In this document: positions 48,663 to 61,651 of the stretch, piece by piece
Numbering within the stretch: position 1 is the stretch's first letter
Layout of the letters: the number at the start of each line of letters is the position of its first letter
Source of the DNA: Datura wrightii
Lineage: Eukaryota > Streptophyta > Magnoliopsida > Solanales > Solanaceae
Direction: 5' to 3'
Assembly (NCBI GenBank): GCA_035772735.1
Contig: JASDFA010000010.1
Coordinates: 156,366,501-156,430,500 of the forward strand
Length of the DNA: 64,000 nt
The notes under the pieces: generated by a model
Databases searched by the model: none
The model's input: the letters and a program-made list of their open reading frames with translations, nothing else
Told to the model about the DNA's origin: nothing
Program-made: the position numbers and the translations under genes

Positions 48663-51600
48663 TCAGGACCTGTCTTCAACATACTGGGAGTTCGAGGCTG
48701 CAAGGAGTGCAGCGCCAATACCAGAACCATCATTTGCGTGCTTGAAAACAATGCTAGTTGACATTTCCACTCCAAGCAATCCAACCAAAGTGTTCTCCAA
48801 ACACTTTCTGTATTCTGTATAGTGCTCATACAATCCACCATCCATGGCTACGACAATCTTTTCTGGACCACTTTCCCTGGGCGTATCCTTTCCCATCTTT
48901 TTGACAATGCCCAAGATCCCAGCTGCCGCAAGTCTAGCACCACGCGTTGCAACAATATTACACAGCTCAACAACTAATCTCCTTGTCTTCAAGGAGGTAT
49001 TGGATATCTGAAAAAGGATGAACAAAATATCTAGTTTCAATTCATGTTGTATCATGATGTCAAATGCTGACAGTAAAACTAATTGCTGAACAGGAGACAA
49101 TATCAGCAATTGGATTTCCACTTCCTTGTGACCCAATTTCATTTGATTTGTCACCGTCAGAAATTTCGTGTAATTCTTTTTCCTGTTAGCAGGAACACTA
49201 CTTGGAAAAGCAAATTAGTTTTAATTTTAAAAAATTTCTCTATTTGCTCCAAAACAATATGACCAAAGAAATGATATTGTGCAAACATTTGTAGAAGGAT
49301 TAATAAGCCAAACCACATCAATTGAAATATGAGAGAGCAAGAAGAGGCAGAATAAGTGAACTTGATGAACCAAAAAGCATTCTTTTTCACATTCTCTTTC
49401 TTTTTTCCTTAAAGAGGTATTGATTAACGGCGAAGAGCTAATACCTCTAAGTTTTCCTTCAACTTGTCACCAACCACTCTCAAATCAGAGGATGTGTCGT
49501 GATGCATAGCAGACAATTCAGGTGTCCTGCATTTTTTTTTTAAAACTGTTATGAGAGCATCTGCTCAAAGGATCAAACAAGACAGACATCAAGAGGAAAC
49601 TTCAAATTCCAAAAACCTAGAAGGATAGTGATGCAAATGACTATTCAATTTTTGGAGCTAACAATAAGTTCAGCATATAAATCTCAAGGCAAACACTATC
49701 TCATTGTTCAGTACTCTTTTTCTTTTCAAAGATCCATTATCAGGAGTTGACTGATCCCTAAATATAATATGTAAATAATCATGCTTCCTCAAGTATCTTA
49801 ATTGATTAATTAGCATGCATTACTTGGTCCAGGGTCCTTCGGAAACAGACTCTCTCTACCTTCACAAGGTAGGAGTAAGGCTGCATACACATAACCCTCC
49901 CCAGACCCACTTGTGGGATTATACTGGATACGTTGTTGTCGTTGTTGTAATTAGCATGCCTGTTCAAACTTTAGAAATACCATGTTTCAGCTGTATACAT
50001 CAGTTGCATATTAGTTATTGGATGCAATTATTTTCATTTAACTCCAAAGGGAAAAAATAAACAATAGGCTCAATAATTAAGTCGATAGGAGAGAGCATAA
50101 ATGCGTTTCCAAGCGACTCAAGAATAGACAATGAACTTGATACTAATTGTGAGTTGTGTATGGCCTCAATGCAACTATTTAAAGCACCAAAAATGCAATG
50201 AAAGCTCATAATGTCATGAGCATATTACCATTCTCAAGCTTGATCAACTGATAACCAGATAAGCAACAGAAGAATACAGGCAAATTCATTAACATGAGAA
50301 GCACTGCCCAGCAGTTGTTTGGGAATTTAACAGTGTCTTTTGCACGAAAAGATCACCAATAAATCTATAGAAAGAAATACCTCAATATGAATGAATTCCT
50401 GAGTTTTAGAGGGACTTCATCACCAAAAATGCCAGTTTCTTCAGCCATTCTAAGCAGAACTCTGCGCAAAATTTCTCCCAAGTACATGCCAGAACAGATC
50501 TTTTCAAATATCTGTCAGGATAAATAGATATATCTCTCAGGTTTATCAAGTTAATTGCAAAATTGAGATTAGCCTAAGCGAACAAAAGGTATATAAAAAT
50601 GATAAACAGTTACCTGTTCACCAGGATTTAAACTATCAGTATCCATTGCGTGATCGTACTCTGTCAAGGGAAGATGGGAGGACCTAAAGTTACCCCATTC
50701 CATATTGATCACCTAGAAAGTAATATAGAAGGCCTTCAACAACTATTCCACGGTTGATCATCAAACAAGTGAAACAGAGTCAAAGAAGATCAATATTCAT
50801 TGAAAAGTTCCCAAACCATTTCTCCAGATTTAGGCAGAGGACCGTGCCATTTAGGAATTGCCTGAGCCCGTTCCACATATGCTGCATTGGTCCCAGTACC
50901 TAATATCACAGCAATGGATACATCCTTATTGGAGAATCTACCACCAGCCAATGTTCCAACAGTATCATTCACCTTTCATCAACAAGTAACTCAAAATCAA
51001 ACTTTTACAACTAAGCTAGGTAATATACATACAAGTTATTTTTACAAACACCCTTCAAAAAGAGTGATATTACTGAGTGGCATCAGAAACCTTACAAGCG
51101 CTGACACACTCATATCAATTCCTTGTCTTTGCATTGCTTTTGTCAGTTCGGCAACAACATCTTTGCCAACCTGTCACCCAGTAACTATGAGAGCTTATTT
51201 TTTCAGTTCATTAAATCTAATAAACAGATATTTAAACTGAGCACAAAATTACTATAGATTAACTTAGTTTCTCTGGTGGTTTTAATATCATCTGCAGCAA
51301 CTTGCTTGAATGTACTTTCCTTTAATTGCAAACAATGTGAGTACCGTCAAAGAAATACATTATCTTCAGTGTTTCCCATAACAGGAAAACAGTGCATCAA
51401 AGGTAAGTGTAGTTGATGTCGTGCTAGCTCATCAAACCCATCAACCAAAAGAAGGGTTAAGTTCTCCAAATCAAACATCTAGATAGGAAAAGCATATGAG
51501 TGATTAAATTTGAAACTACTTCAAAGTTGTCTTTCTGACAAATCAAACTCTTGTGTCACATCATTACACAATAGACATGAATGGAAACGTAATTCAGCAG

Positions 51601-53491
51601 ACTGCATCCAATCAAAGCTTAGCAAAAACCATTCAACTTATATATCTATTAAAAAAAAGCGAAAAGTCCATTTGCAATCTAGTTGAAAAAAACCGAAACA
51701 AGCTGCAGAGTGGATAGTTAGAACTACATCCAGGCAACTTCAAGTTAATTTGCACAATTGCCTAAAGAAAACAACAAAGAAGATGTAGTTGCAAGGGAAA
51801 TGGTTACCGTGTCATCAATGGAGAAACCTTTTGTCCACCTGATAAGAGTTCCAGAATTGATTGAAGTCTGCATTATTGGGAACGAAAAGGTGAAGCCTAG
51901 TTCTCTCTGCCTACCAGGAGGTGGATGAAACTTTTTGTCTTCTGCAGCAACAAATTTTGCAAGTTCTGCCGCAATATAGTCAAAAAGTGCCTGAAATCAT
52001 ATGAACTTCAAAAGTTCAGAAGCTGTGCAAAACTAAATAACAGAAAGGTGCAACATTTGAGTGGACAAAAATACTTACTTCTGAAGTCCCAACCATCAAA
52101 TTTGGAGGAATTGATGCCTCAGCAAATTCTTGATGGATAATGCCACCATCTCTCCCCCCCAATTGCACCCGCAATACTCGAAAATTTGTTCCACCAAGAT
52201 CCAATGCATAAAAGACTCCTTCTTCATCGCTAAATACAAAATTTATCAAAGAAATATTAACATATTTTCCTTTACCAAGGACATAGTACAGTCATTGCAC
52301 AAAATATAATTAAATCACTCCCCTCAGCAAGCATTATTTATAGTAAATCTTAATAAAATTAGCTGTCTCCAAACGAACAGTCCAACAAGCATAGAGAAGA
52401 GGGATGAAGCTGCAATGCATTGATCATAACATCATAAAGAAATTTACTTTGACCACATAATCAAAAGATAATACATTTGACATGAAATTTAACACGGGAA
52501 TACAATCAAAGTAAGGACATGTGAACTGGAGTAGCAACCTATATGCTGCACCATATTCAGTTGTGATGCTTCTTATGAAATTCAACGAACCTTCGTTTTA
52601 TGAGCATCTTTCTAGATTGAATAGCTAGTTAAAGCACATAAAACATGTAAAGCAAGAAACAAGCAAGAGCAGAGGAGGGGCTTCTGAATGCGCAGTGCAA
52701 ATTCAGGTAGTTGATATCTACATAGCATAACTCTCAAGCATAAGCATACAAATTAAATCATAAAGGATTAGCCTTTTAGAACATTTCAGACAGTCATCAT
52801 CCATAACTCTATCTGGAACACATCAGAGACAAATGTAATCAAATTACTCTAACCATTTCTCTAATAAAGGCCTAACATAACAAACAATCCAACATTTCCG
52901 TCCCATAAATTGATGTCCGAATGGACAGTTCCTTTCTCCCAATTCGTTTCTCGCTAGTTCTATATGACGAATCAACTAAAAAAGCTACACCTTTTTTTTT
53001 CCAATCATTTGTTAAAGTTATGATCTATAGTACATCTTATATAGTTTCTAAATACATAAATTCTATATCAAAGAAATAATTAAGCAATTGATATTAGATG
53101 CATTGACCTCGTACTACAAATCCAGCCCCCTTTTCTTTTTTTGGGACAGATGGACTAGATACTAATAGATGCAAGAAAAAGAAACAGAAGAGATGCAAGA
53201 AGAGAGAGGAGCAACAAACCCAGTAGGGAGATTGTCGACATAGCTGATAAGCATCTTGAGCTTGCTGCCGCCTTCAGAGGCGAGGCCGGCGTGCATCTCC
53301 ACCGTCATGGCATCAGCCACTTGCTTCAGCTTGGCATCTGGGGTGGCACACTTCTCCTCAAATTCCTTCAGAATTGCCATGGCACGTGTCCATTTGCTCG
53401 ATTTGCGCATGCGGTGGCGAGCGACGAGTGCCGCCACAGCTACCGCCGCCGCCGCCCCTACCACCACCGCTCCCACCGTCGCCTTCTTCAT
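48663..53491 (-). CDS. HXK: hexokinase, type B (membrane-anchored), nine exons, 497 aa
   Basis: Hexokinase phosphorylates glucose and other hexoses with ATP, and plant type-B members also act as glucose sensors. Exons on the minus strand are 53491-53220, 52229-52079, 51990-51808, 51170-51096, 50972-50817, 50712-50614, 50511-50381, 49526-49445 and 49007-48663. The translation is continuous across all joins (497 residues), and nine exons is the usual plant plan. Residues 6-24 form a hydrophobic Val/Ala/Gly segment followed by R-H-R-M-R-K, the N-terminal anchor of type-B enzymes that usually targets the outer mitochondrial membrane. L-D-L-G-G-T-N-F-R (100-108) is the phosphate-binding motif. L-G-F-T-F-S-F-P ... 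T-K-G-F (172-197) is the sugar-binding segment. V-N-D-T-V-G-T-L-A-G-G (228-238) carries the catalytic Asp. V-V-A-M-D-G-G-L-Y-E-H-Y (435-446) is the adenosine site. No defects are seen. Intron 7 (49527-50380) contains a SINE. Which paralogue it is cannot be settled without comparison. Confidence 0.97.
49819..49947 (+). mobile_element. TS/SolS-type SINE, 5'-truncated, in hexokinase intron 7
   Basis: The insert carries the conserved Solanaceae SINE body ('cggaaacagactctctctac', 'cttcacaaggtaggagtaag', 'accctccccagacccacttg', 'tgggattatactgg'), ending in a (GTTGTT)-type tail. The 12-bp sequence taattagcatgc occurs perfectly on both sides (49807-49818 and 49948-49959) and is the target duplication. 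The tRNA-like 5' head is missing. The SINE lies antisense to the host gene, well away from exon 8 and exon 7 splice sites. The family belongs to Solanaceae, which supports the organism call. Confidence 0.9.
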
Positions 53492-53698
53492 CCTTACTAT
53501 CCGAAACTGAGTAAAATTAACGGGAAAAAAAAAGAAAATGATAGAGAATGGAGTATTGAAGATTTCGGATATATAATTACGGATAGTTATTACAATAATA
53601 ATAATTAATTTGTGGAAATGTTAGTTATAAATGGGATCAGATCAATTACATGGATAATTAATGAAAAACAGGAAAGAAGAACGAGAAAAAGGGGGTAA

Positions 53699-53707
53699 CT
53701 TTTTATA
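53699..53707 (-). promoter_or_regulatory. probable TATA box of the hexokinase gene
   Basis: On the minus strand TATAAAAAG lies about 210 bases upstream of the ATG at 53491, implying a leader of about 180 bases. No other core promoter signal was identified. The rest of 53492-53970 shows nothing more. Confidence 0.45.
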
Positions 53708-53974
53708 AGGTGAGGGAATGAGGGAAATTCGGCAGTGACAGATGCAGCAGCCACCGTTCTTCAGACACATATGGATTTTGACTCTAACATCATCAAATAC
53801 TCGATACCTATATTACAATTCTATTTGCATTTACGTCAAATATTTTAATTGTATAAGTATTATAATTTGTTTTGTTAAAAAAAATTAATGAATCAATGAT
53901 TGAACTAAGATGAAAAATAAATGTTCAACTATTCTTTATATTCTTTTTGAAATGAAAAGAGTAATACCTATGTA

Positions 53975-54604
53975 CAGAGTGGACATGGTATAGTATACCA
54001 AGTACCATATTGAAATTGATATTTTTAATATTATAATTTTGATATTATGGTATGCAATATTGTATTTGGTATAATTTAAAAAATATTTTGGTATTTGATA
54101 TTTATAAAAAAATACTGAAATATCAAATATCATATCGAAGTATATAGGTACATATATAAGTATACATATTACTATTATAATACAAAAAAATATATAAAAT
54201 AGTATTGGTACAAAACTAGTTGTCTATACATTGGTACTTTGACGACTCTATCTTAATTGAAATATTTTTTTTGTGTGATAGATTCAAGAAGAAAATTGTT
54301 TATACTTTCTTTTTAATATATTTACAATGTAAGATGTTAGAATGATATAATCGTGACATTTTTTGAAAAGCCGAAGTCATAATTCTTTATTGTATAAGTA
54401 TATGTAAGTCGAAGTCGAATAAACTATGGTTACCGATTTACCGTACCACAAAATATCGAAACCGAACTTTAAAATACCGAACCATACCAAATTAATTTGG
54501 TATGATAATGATATAATATTTTTGATAACCAAATACTGAAGTTACCGTATTAAAATTTTAAATATCATATCGTACTGTATCATATCGTACCATGTCTACC
54601 CCTA
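53975..54604. mobile_element. non-autonomous hAT-like element
   Basis: The left end 'cagagtggacatggtatagt' and the inverse of the right end 'taggggtagacatggtacga' form imperfect terminal inverted repeats. The flanking octamers are cctatgta (53967-53974) and agtatgta (54605-54612), alike at 6 of 8 positions, fitting an old 8-bp target duplication. The body is full of 'ggtat'/'ataccaa' subrepeats. No coding. Confidence 0.6.
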
Positions 54605-54855
54605 AGTATGTATGTATTACGTTAAGTGTTGGAATCTTTGGAGTATGACCAAAATTTTATCATGAATCTCTTTTTATTATATATATATTTAGAATTTAAT
54701 GACAATTAATTAATATATATATTTTACTTTATTAAATTACATAATCCTAATAAATTTAATTTAATGTGAAATAAATATGTGTGAAGAGGATTTATGATAC
54801 TTGTACTTCTCGCTTTAATCCAGAGGAAAACAGCTGCTAGGGCCTAACGGTAATA
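54605..54855. other. intergenic, nothing recognised
   Basis: Short AT-rich stretch between the hAT-like element and the tandem duplication. Confidence 0.4.
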
Positions 54856-55377
54856 CTACCCATCACGAAGGAAATATTATATAATTTAGCATAAATAAGA
54901 TAATATTTATAAATTATGGTTATAGGTTCAAATAATTATAATATCTATCTTTATTTTAATTAATTCACTATTTTTTTATATTTACTAGCAAATAAATAAG
55001 AAATCTCTTAATTTCTCTCCAATCTAATAAATAATGAAAAAAATTCCTAATCTCTCTCCAATCTCGCTCGCTTCTCTCCTCTCTCTCCCTCGCCTTTATC
55101 TTCCATCTCTCCTTTACTACCCATCACGAAGGAAAATTTTCATAATTTAACATAAATAAGATAATATTTATAAATTATGGTCACAGGTTCAAATAATTAT
55201 AATATCTACCTTTATTTTAACTAATTGACTATTTTTTTATATTTACTAGCAAATAAGTAAGAAAACTCTTAATTTCTCTCTAATTTAGCAAATAATGAAA
55301 AAAAATCCTAATCTCTCTCCAATATCGCTCGCCTCTCTCCTCTTTGTCCCTCGCCTTTATCTTCCCTCTCTCCTTTG
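54856..55377. repeat. tandem duplication of a 261-bp unit
   Basis: The unit starts 'ctacccatcacgaaggaaa' at 54856 and again at 55117. Both units contain 'aaataagataatatttataa', 'actatttttttatatttact' and a CT-rich end ('cctaatctctctccaat'). The copies differ by scattered substitutions. Confidence 0.88.
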
Positions 55378-55880
55378 CCTATCTGCTCCATCTCTCTTTT
55401 GCTGCCTCTCTCGTTCTCTCTCTCTCTCTTTCTCCTCTATTCCTCCTTGTCCCTCTTTTTCTCTTTTTCTCTCTCCCTCTCTCTTTTTTGTATTATTTTT
55501 TTATATTTTCTATATCACGAATGATACAATCGATATACAAGGAAATGAATACAACTTAAATGCACATATTAATATAACAAATACAGTCGTCTGACATCTC
55601 AAAAAATATAAAATACAAAGAGAGAGGTGAAAATACAATATACAAAGAGATATAGAGGATACAACCTAAATGTGTGTATAAATACAACAAATGCAGTTAT
55701 CTAATACCTCAAAGATAATAAAAATACAAATAGAGAATGTGAAAATACAAATACAGAGAGAGGTGAAAAAATTAATACACAAAAGGGGAGAGAGAGAGAA
55801 GAAAAAAAGAGAAAGAGAGGGAGAGAGATAGATAAGGGCGAGAGAGGGCAAAGAGAGAGGAGAGAGAGATACGAAAGATC
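55315..55880. repeat. pyrimidine-rich arm and facing purine-rich arm (imperfect inverted repeat)
   Basis: A CT-rich stretch (about 55315-55500, repeated 'ctctctc' and 'ttttctc') is mirrored by a GA-rich stretch (about 55785-55875, 'gagagagagaag', 'gagagagatagataag'). Between them lie repeated 'aatacaa' and 'aaatgcacatattaatataa' motifs. The frames that run through the CT tract encode only Leu/Ser/Phe-rich low-complexity peptide and are not genes. Confidence 0.65.
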
Positions 55881-56153
55881 ATGTATTAATTATAGCATGA
55901 TTTTTAATAATTTGCCATTTAAAAAAATAGTATTTCATATTTAACTCAACATATTAATTAATCTATACGTATTTGATACATTTAAATAATAAAAATACAA
56001 TAGATAATACATTAAATATTGCCATATTTTGTACATAATGATAATGTTGCTATATAAGCCTATTTTTGATCAAACTGTGGCCATTTATGTAATTTTCTCT
56101 ATCATGAATAGACGACTGAGACCATTTACTTTGACCACACACAAATTATACTG
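55881..56153. other. intergenic, nothing recognised
   Basis: AT-rich; no gene. It ends with aattatactg, which is repeated at 57622-57631 on the other side of the next element. Confidence 0.4.
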
Positions 56154-57621
56154 TAAGGGTGTTTATGATTTGATTTGGATAAGTTTTTGATTAAAATTAA
56201 AATGAAATTAAATTAGTTGATTTTTAAATTTTTAAAATCAAATCAAATTAAATAAATTAAAAATTATCGATTTGGTTCGTGACGGTTTAGTTCGATTTTA
56301 TTTGATTTTTTTGGTTTATAACTAACTAATAATAAATTGATACTAGTAAAACAACAGAGACATGAGATAACTATTTTGAGTGAATATTAGAAATCAACAA
56401 ATATTTTTCTACTATCACAAGATGAATTTTTCTGAATCTTTTATTATTTTTCAACATTATTTTAAAGTTTTAGCATGTTTAAATTGTATAACTATAGAGG
56501 TTCTTCGACTTCACATGTCTAATATCCATATGAAAATAATATACCACTTTAAATAAAATGGTCAACCCTTCAAATATCAAAGTGGAAAAGGACTTAACAG
56601 TAGATGAATATTTTAGCAAAGAAAATAAAAAATCGGTAATACGTCACACCACATATAGATAATTAGTAAGCGTTTGGACATGCGATTTCATCTCGTGATT
56701 TGAAATCATCAGATTAAATCAGAGTCTGGACATGCGATTTCATCTCATGAATTGAAATTATGAGATGAAATCTCAAATTTTCAAAAAAGCTTGATTTGGG
56801 ATTCCAAATCATGAGATGAACTTTTTCAAATACAAAAATTGACCCACAAGCTTATATTTTATAAATTAAAAAAAAAATGATTACTTTATATTTACCAGCA
56901 ATTTTATTTTAGATGTAAATAAAATTTGTCATTGGTATTATTACTCTGACCAAACTTTGCTAACCATTTATATCGGAAATAAGTTTGCCAACTATGTGGG
57001 AGGAGTAGCACACTACTACTCATGTTCAATTTTACTTTTTATTGAACTAAAATTTGATAAACAAATATTGCATTTTTTTAGAATGACTTTCTGACACACT
57101 GTATTATGCTTTATTATGAACTTTTATTTATTTGGTAAGATTGTGTAAGAATTGGAGAAATTTTGATAGTATTCGCAACTTATGGGGGTTTTATGTCCAT
57201 GAGAAAAAAAATACAACTTCAAAATTTCAAAGTGCATGTCCAAACAAAACTTCAACTTCATCTTATATGATATCATATCATGATTTCAAATTATGATTTC
57301 ATCTCGCATGACCAAATGAACCCTTAGACTTAAAAATGTTGGGTCAGGACATATTTTTTAAGAAGTAGAATTTAAAAGTATTTAGTGCATGTGAAATAAA
57401 GGATAGTAAAATCAAATTAAAAGGTATAAAACATTTATAATTATTAATGAAAAACTAATATCATATATTCTAATAATTATAAAAATTTATCGGTTCGATT
57501 TGGTTATTTGTTCAATTTTTTTAATAGAATCAAAATCAAACCAAAATATTATCGACTTTTAAAATTAAAAATCAATTCAATTAATTTGATTTAGTTTTTC
57601 ATCAAACTGTGAACACCCCTA
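56154..57621. mobile_element. non-autonomous TIR element flanked by a perfect 10-bp duplication
   Basis: The left end TAAGGGTGTT and the inverse of the right end TAGGGGTGTT match at 9 of 10 positions. The decamer aattatactg lies directly outside both ends (56144-56153 and 57622-57631). Ten bases is longer than the 8-bp duplication of hAT and within the 9-11 bp range of Mutator-like elements, although the TAGGGGTG terminus looks hAT-like. Both arms carry 'aatcaaat' and 'ttggttcg' motifs in inverse orientation. A second element (56670-57323) is nested inside. No transposase frame. Confidence 0.7.
56670..57323. mobile_element. MITE of the 'ACATGCGATTTCATCTC' family (copy 2), nested
   Basis: The left end 'gcgtttggacatgcgatttc' and the inverse of the right end ('gggttcatttggtcatgcga') are imperfect terminal inverted repeats. 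TAA precedes and TTA follows, as expected for a 3-bp TWA-type target, though not identical. Interior blocks match the copy at 34119-34753 in opposite orientation. Assignment to PIF/Harbinger is tentative. Confidence 0.65.
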
Positions 57622-57779
57622 AATTATACTGAACCAATTTATAGTTGACCTTTCATACGCAACAACAATTTTCGCCTGTTACACCCACCAAATTATATTA
57701 ATTCAAATTTCAGTCGTACCCCCCTCCCCCTCCCCCATGTTTGATACTGATAATTTATTATCGTAAAAAATAGGAGTTT

Positions 57780-57970
57780 TGCTGCAAAATGGATGTACTT
57801 ATTATATTTTGTGCTCAAGAGAAGACACTTTGTGCCCAAGTTTTATGGGTTATATATTAACCCCTTCTTTTGTCTTATGATGGATAACTGAAGAAAAAAA
57901 GACTAAAAAGAATTTCCTCACTCTCTTCTTCTTCTTTAGTTCGGTAATAGTATTTATTTTTATAATATAT
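57780..57970 (+). repeat. 5' LTR of the gag-less copia element (end approximate)
   Basis: It shares 'gacactttgtgcccaagttt' and 'tatgggtt...ttgtcttatgatg' with the copy at 61652. Similarity fades near 57970, where the internal deletion starts. Confidence 0.75.
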
Positions 57971-57974
57971 TATT

Positions 57975-60900
57975 CGAAATCAATTATGATGACATATGTC
58001 TTATAGACAGTGCTACAACATACACTATTTTAAGAGATAAGAAATATTTTTCATATTTAATGATGAAAGAAACAAATATTAATACAATCTCGGGTACTAT
58101 AAGATTAATTGAAGGCTTTGATAAAACTAATTTATTACTTAACGGAGGAATAAATTTGACAATTGATGAAGCATTATATTGTAGTAAGTCTCAAAGAAAC
58201 TTGTTAAGTTTCAAAGACATTCACCAAAATGGTTATTATATTAAGACTACAGATAATGAAAATATTGAATATCTTTATATTACTACAATAAGGTCGAGTA
58301 AGAAATATGTACTTGAAAGTTACCCGCCTTTTCGTCCGACTTATACTACACAAGTATTAGCATGTTTGAAACACATGCCATTGTAGTTTACTAATTCAAA
58401 TGATTTTAGTATTTGGCATGACCGATTGACCATTCCGATTTTAATATGATGTCCAAAATAATTGAGAATTTATATGAACACTCTCTGAAGAACCAGAAGC
58501 TTCTTCAATTTAAAAAATTCTCTTGTGTTGTATGTTCTCAAGAAAAATTAATTACTGAGCCATCAACAATTAAAGTGAGAATTTAATCTCCTGCATTTCT
58601 GAAATGTATACAAGGTGACATATGTGTGCCCATTCACTCACCATCTGGGCCTTTTAACTATTATATGGTTTTAATAGATGCATGTAAAAGATGTTCACAT
58701 GTGTATTTATTATCAAATCGCAATTTGGCATTTCTGATATTGCTTGCCAGATAATAAAATTAAGAGCACAACTTCCAGATCATACAATTAAGATAATTCG
58801 TTTCGATAATGCTAGTGAGTTTACATTTCAGGTATTTAATGATTATTGTATGTCAACTAGGATAACAATTGAGCATCCAGTTGCTCATATTCATACTAAA
58901 TATGATCTAGTGAAATCATTGACCACACGCCTCCAATTAATTGCTAGAACAATGCTTATGAGAAGAAAACTTTTCATTTCGATATGGGGTCATGCTATTT
59001 TGCATGCAACAACTCTTGTGCGGATCAGGCCCACAAGTTATTTTAAAGTCTCCTCACTATAATTGGCTTTTGGTCAAGTGACGAATATTTCTCATCTTAG
59101 AATATTTAGATGTGCGGTATATATTTCAATTGCTCCACCGCAACACACAAAAATAGATCTCGAAGAAGGTTGGGGATATATATTAGATATGATCTCCTTC
59201 AATTATAAAATATTTGGAACCTATATCTGGAGAATTATTTATGACAAGATTTATTAATTGTCATTTTGATGATTAATTTACCCACCATTAGTGGGAGAAA
59301 ATAAGCAACTGAAAAAGGAGATATATTGAAATACATTATCACTGTCGCATTTAGATCCCCGTATAAATCAATGTGAACTGCAAGTTCAAAAGATAACCTA
59401 TTTGCGAAATATTGTAAATCAACTACCAGATGCATTCATTGACCTATCAAGGATTACTAAATCTCATATTCCAATTGTTAATGCTTTAATTCGAGTTGAT
59501 ATCCCGGTTGGACAATCAATTAATACAAATGAATCTAAACCACACTTAAAACATGGTAGATCAATTTGTTCCAACATAAAAAAAATCTCGAAAAAGAAAA
59601 CGCTAAATAATCAAGGTGATCATAATATGGAGGAAGCTACTCAAGAAGAGAAGCGAGACATAATAATAGATAAGACCTCGGGAGAGGTTCAGGTCCTGAA
59701 AATAATAAAAGTGAAGAGATCTCAATAAATTATGTGTTATTGAAAAAATTATAGAACCAAAATGACATAATTGCCAATTATACTTTTTCTTGTAATATTG
59801 CTGCCGAAATAATGCAACAAGATGAGGATCTTGAATCAAAATGTGTCGAGGAATGTAGATAGAGAAATGATGGTCAAAATGAAAAGATGCAATCTAAATT
59901 CAATTGGTTTTGCTTGAAAAACGCGAAGTTTTTAGACCTATAGTATGAACACCTGAAGGTATAAAGCCAACGGGGGAATTTTTGTGCAAAAATAAAACGA
60001 GAAAAATGAAGTTGTAAGATAAAAGCACGACTTGTGACACAAGAATTTTCGCAAAGACATGACATTGATTATATGGAGACACATTCTCCTATGGTGGATG
60101 CAATCACCTTCAAGTATCTTATAAATTTGGCGGTTCATGAAAAACTTGACATGCATTTAATGGTATTGTAACAGTCTATTTATATGGCTCACTAGACAAT
60201 AATATTTTTATGAGAATTATTAAAGGATTCAAAATGTCTGAAGCATATAAAGATTTACAGGAAACTTGTTCAATAAAGCTTCAGAAATCTTTATACGAAT
60301 TAAAACAATCAGGACGCATGTGGTACAATCGTTTTAACGAATACCTATTAAAAGGAAGACTACAAAAATGACCGAATTTGTCCTTGTGCATTTGTAAAAA
60401 GGTCTGGATCTAAATTTGTTATAATAGTTGTATATATTGATGACATGAATATCATTGGAACTCCTGAAGAGCTTCCAAAGACAGTAGAATTTTTGAAAAA
60501 GGAAATTGAAATGAAAGATTTTGGAAAGACAAAATTTTGTCTTGGTCTACAAGTTGAGCATTTCTCAAATAGAATATTTCTCCATCAATCAATATATATT
60601 GAAAATATTTTAAAGAGATTTTACATGAATAAAGCACATCCATTGAGTACTCCAATAGTTGTCAAATCACTTAATATAAATAAAGATCCATTTCGACTTC
60701 ATGAAAATGATGAAGAGCTTGTTGATGCTAAAATACCATATCTTAGTGCAATTGGTACATTAATGTATCTTGCCAATAATTATCGATCAGATATAGCTTT
60801 CTCTGTGAGCTTGTTAACAAGATTTAGTTCTTCCCCAATTTGGAGACACTGGAATGGCATTAAGCGTATATTTAGATACCCTCGAGTGGACAATTGATAT

Positions 60901-61620
60901 GGGACTGTTTTATTCAAATGAATTCAAGTCACAACTGATTGGTTATATAGATGCAGGATATTTATCTGAGCCCCATAAAGGGCGATATCAGACAGGTTAA
61001 TTGTTTTCATGCGGAGGTACAACCATATCATGGCATTCAACGAAACAAACACTGGTTGCTACTTCTTTAAATCATGCAGAGATAATAACCATTCATGAAG
61101 CAAATCGAGAACGTGTTTGACTAAAATCAATAACTCAACACATTTAGAGAAGATGTAGTCTTCCTTTAGAAAGAGATACTCCAATAATATTGTATGAAGA
61201 CAATGTTGCATGTATAGTTCAACTGAAAGAAGAATACATTAAAGAAAGAGATAGCAAAACACATTTCACCAAAATTCTTCTTTAGTTATGATCTTCAAAA
61301 AAGGGTGAAATAGAAATTCAACAAGTTTGTTCAAGTGATGATTTGCAGATATGTTTACCAAAGCATTGCCAACTTCAACTTTAGAAGTTAAGATCCAAAA
61401 TTGGAATGCGTCATCACCGAGGCATCAAGTGAAGTTTTCATCGGGGGAAGTAAAATACATGTTGTATTTTTTTCCTTAACCATGATTTTATCCCAATTAA
61501 ATTTCCTGATAAGATTTTTAATAAGACAACTCTCAATGTGTATTACTAGATGCGTCTATTTTTTTTTCTTAACTAAAGTTTTTCCCACTGAATTTTTTCT
61601 AGTAAAATTTTAATGACACA
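57975..61620 (+). pseudogene. copia pol pseudogene (protease to RNase H)
   Basis: Protease: D-I-C-L-I-D-S-A-T-T-H-T-I-L near 57990, with the catalytic D-S-A motif intact; it then opens from 58060 through N-L-L-S-F-K-D-I-H. Integrase: R-F-D-N-A-S-E-F near 58798 and P-V-A-H-I-H-T-K. RT: L-Q-K-S-L-Y-E-L-K-Q-S near 60280, and V-V-Y-I-D-D-M-N-I-I-G with both catalytic Asp retained near 60427. RT C-terminal part: D-F-G-K-T-K-F-C-L-G-L-Q. RNase H: G-Y-I-D-A-G-Y-L near 60942 and I-L-Y-E-D-N-V-A-C-I near 61190. Stops and frame changes break every domain junction. Confidence 0.85.
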
Positions 61621-61651
61621 CATTATTTATTAATGAACATCTAAGAGGGAG

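Noticed and set aside
55295..55594. 99-codon Leu/Ser/Phe-rich frame that looks like membrane segments
   Set aside because: It is the translation of the CT-rich low-complexity tract; the overlapping frame gives the same composition.
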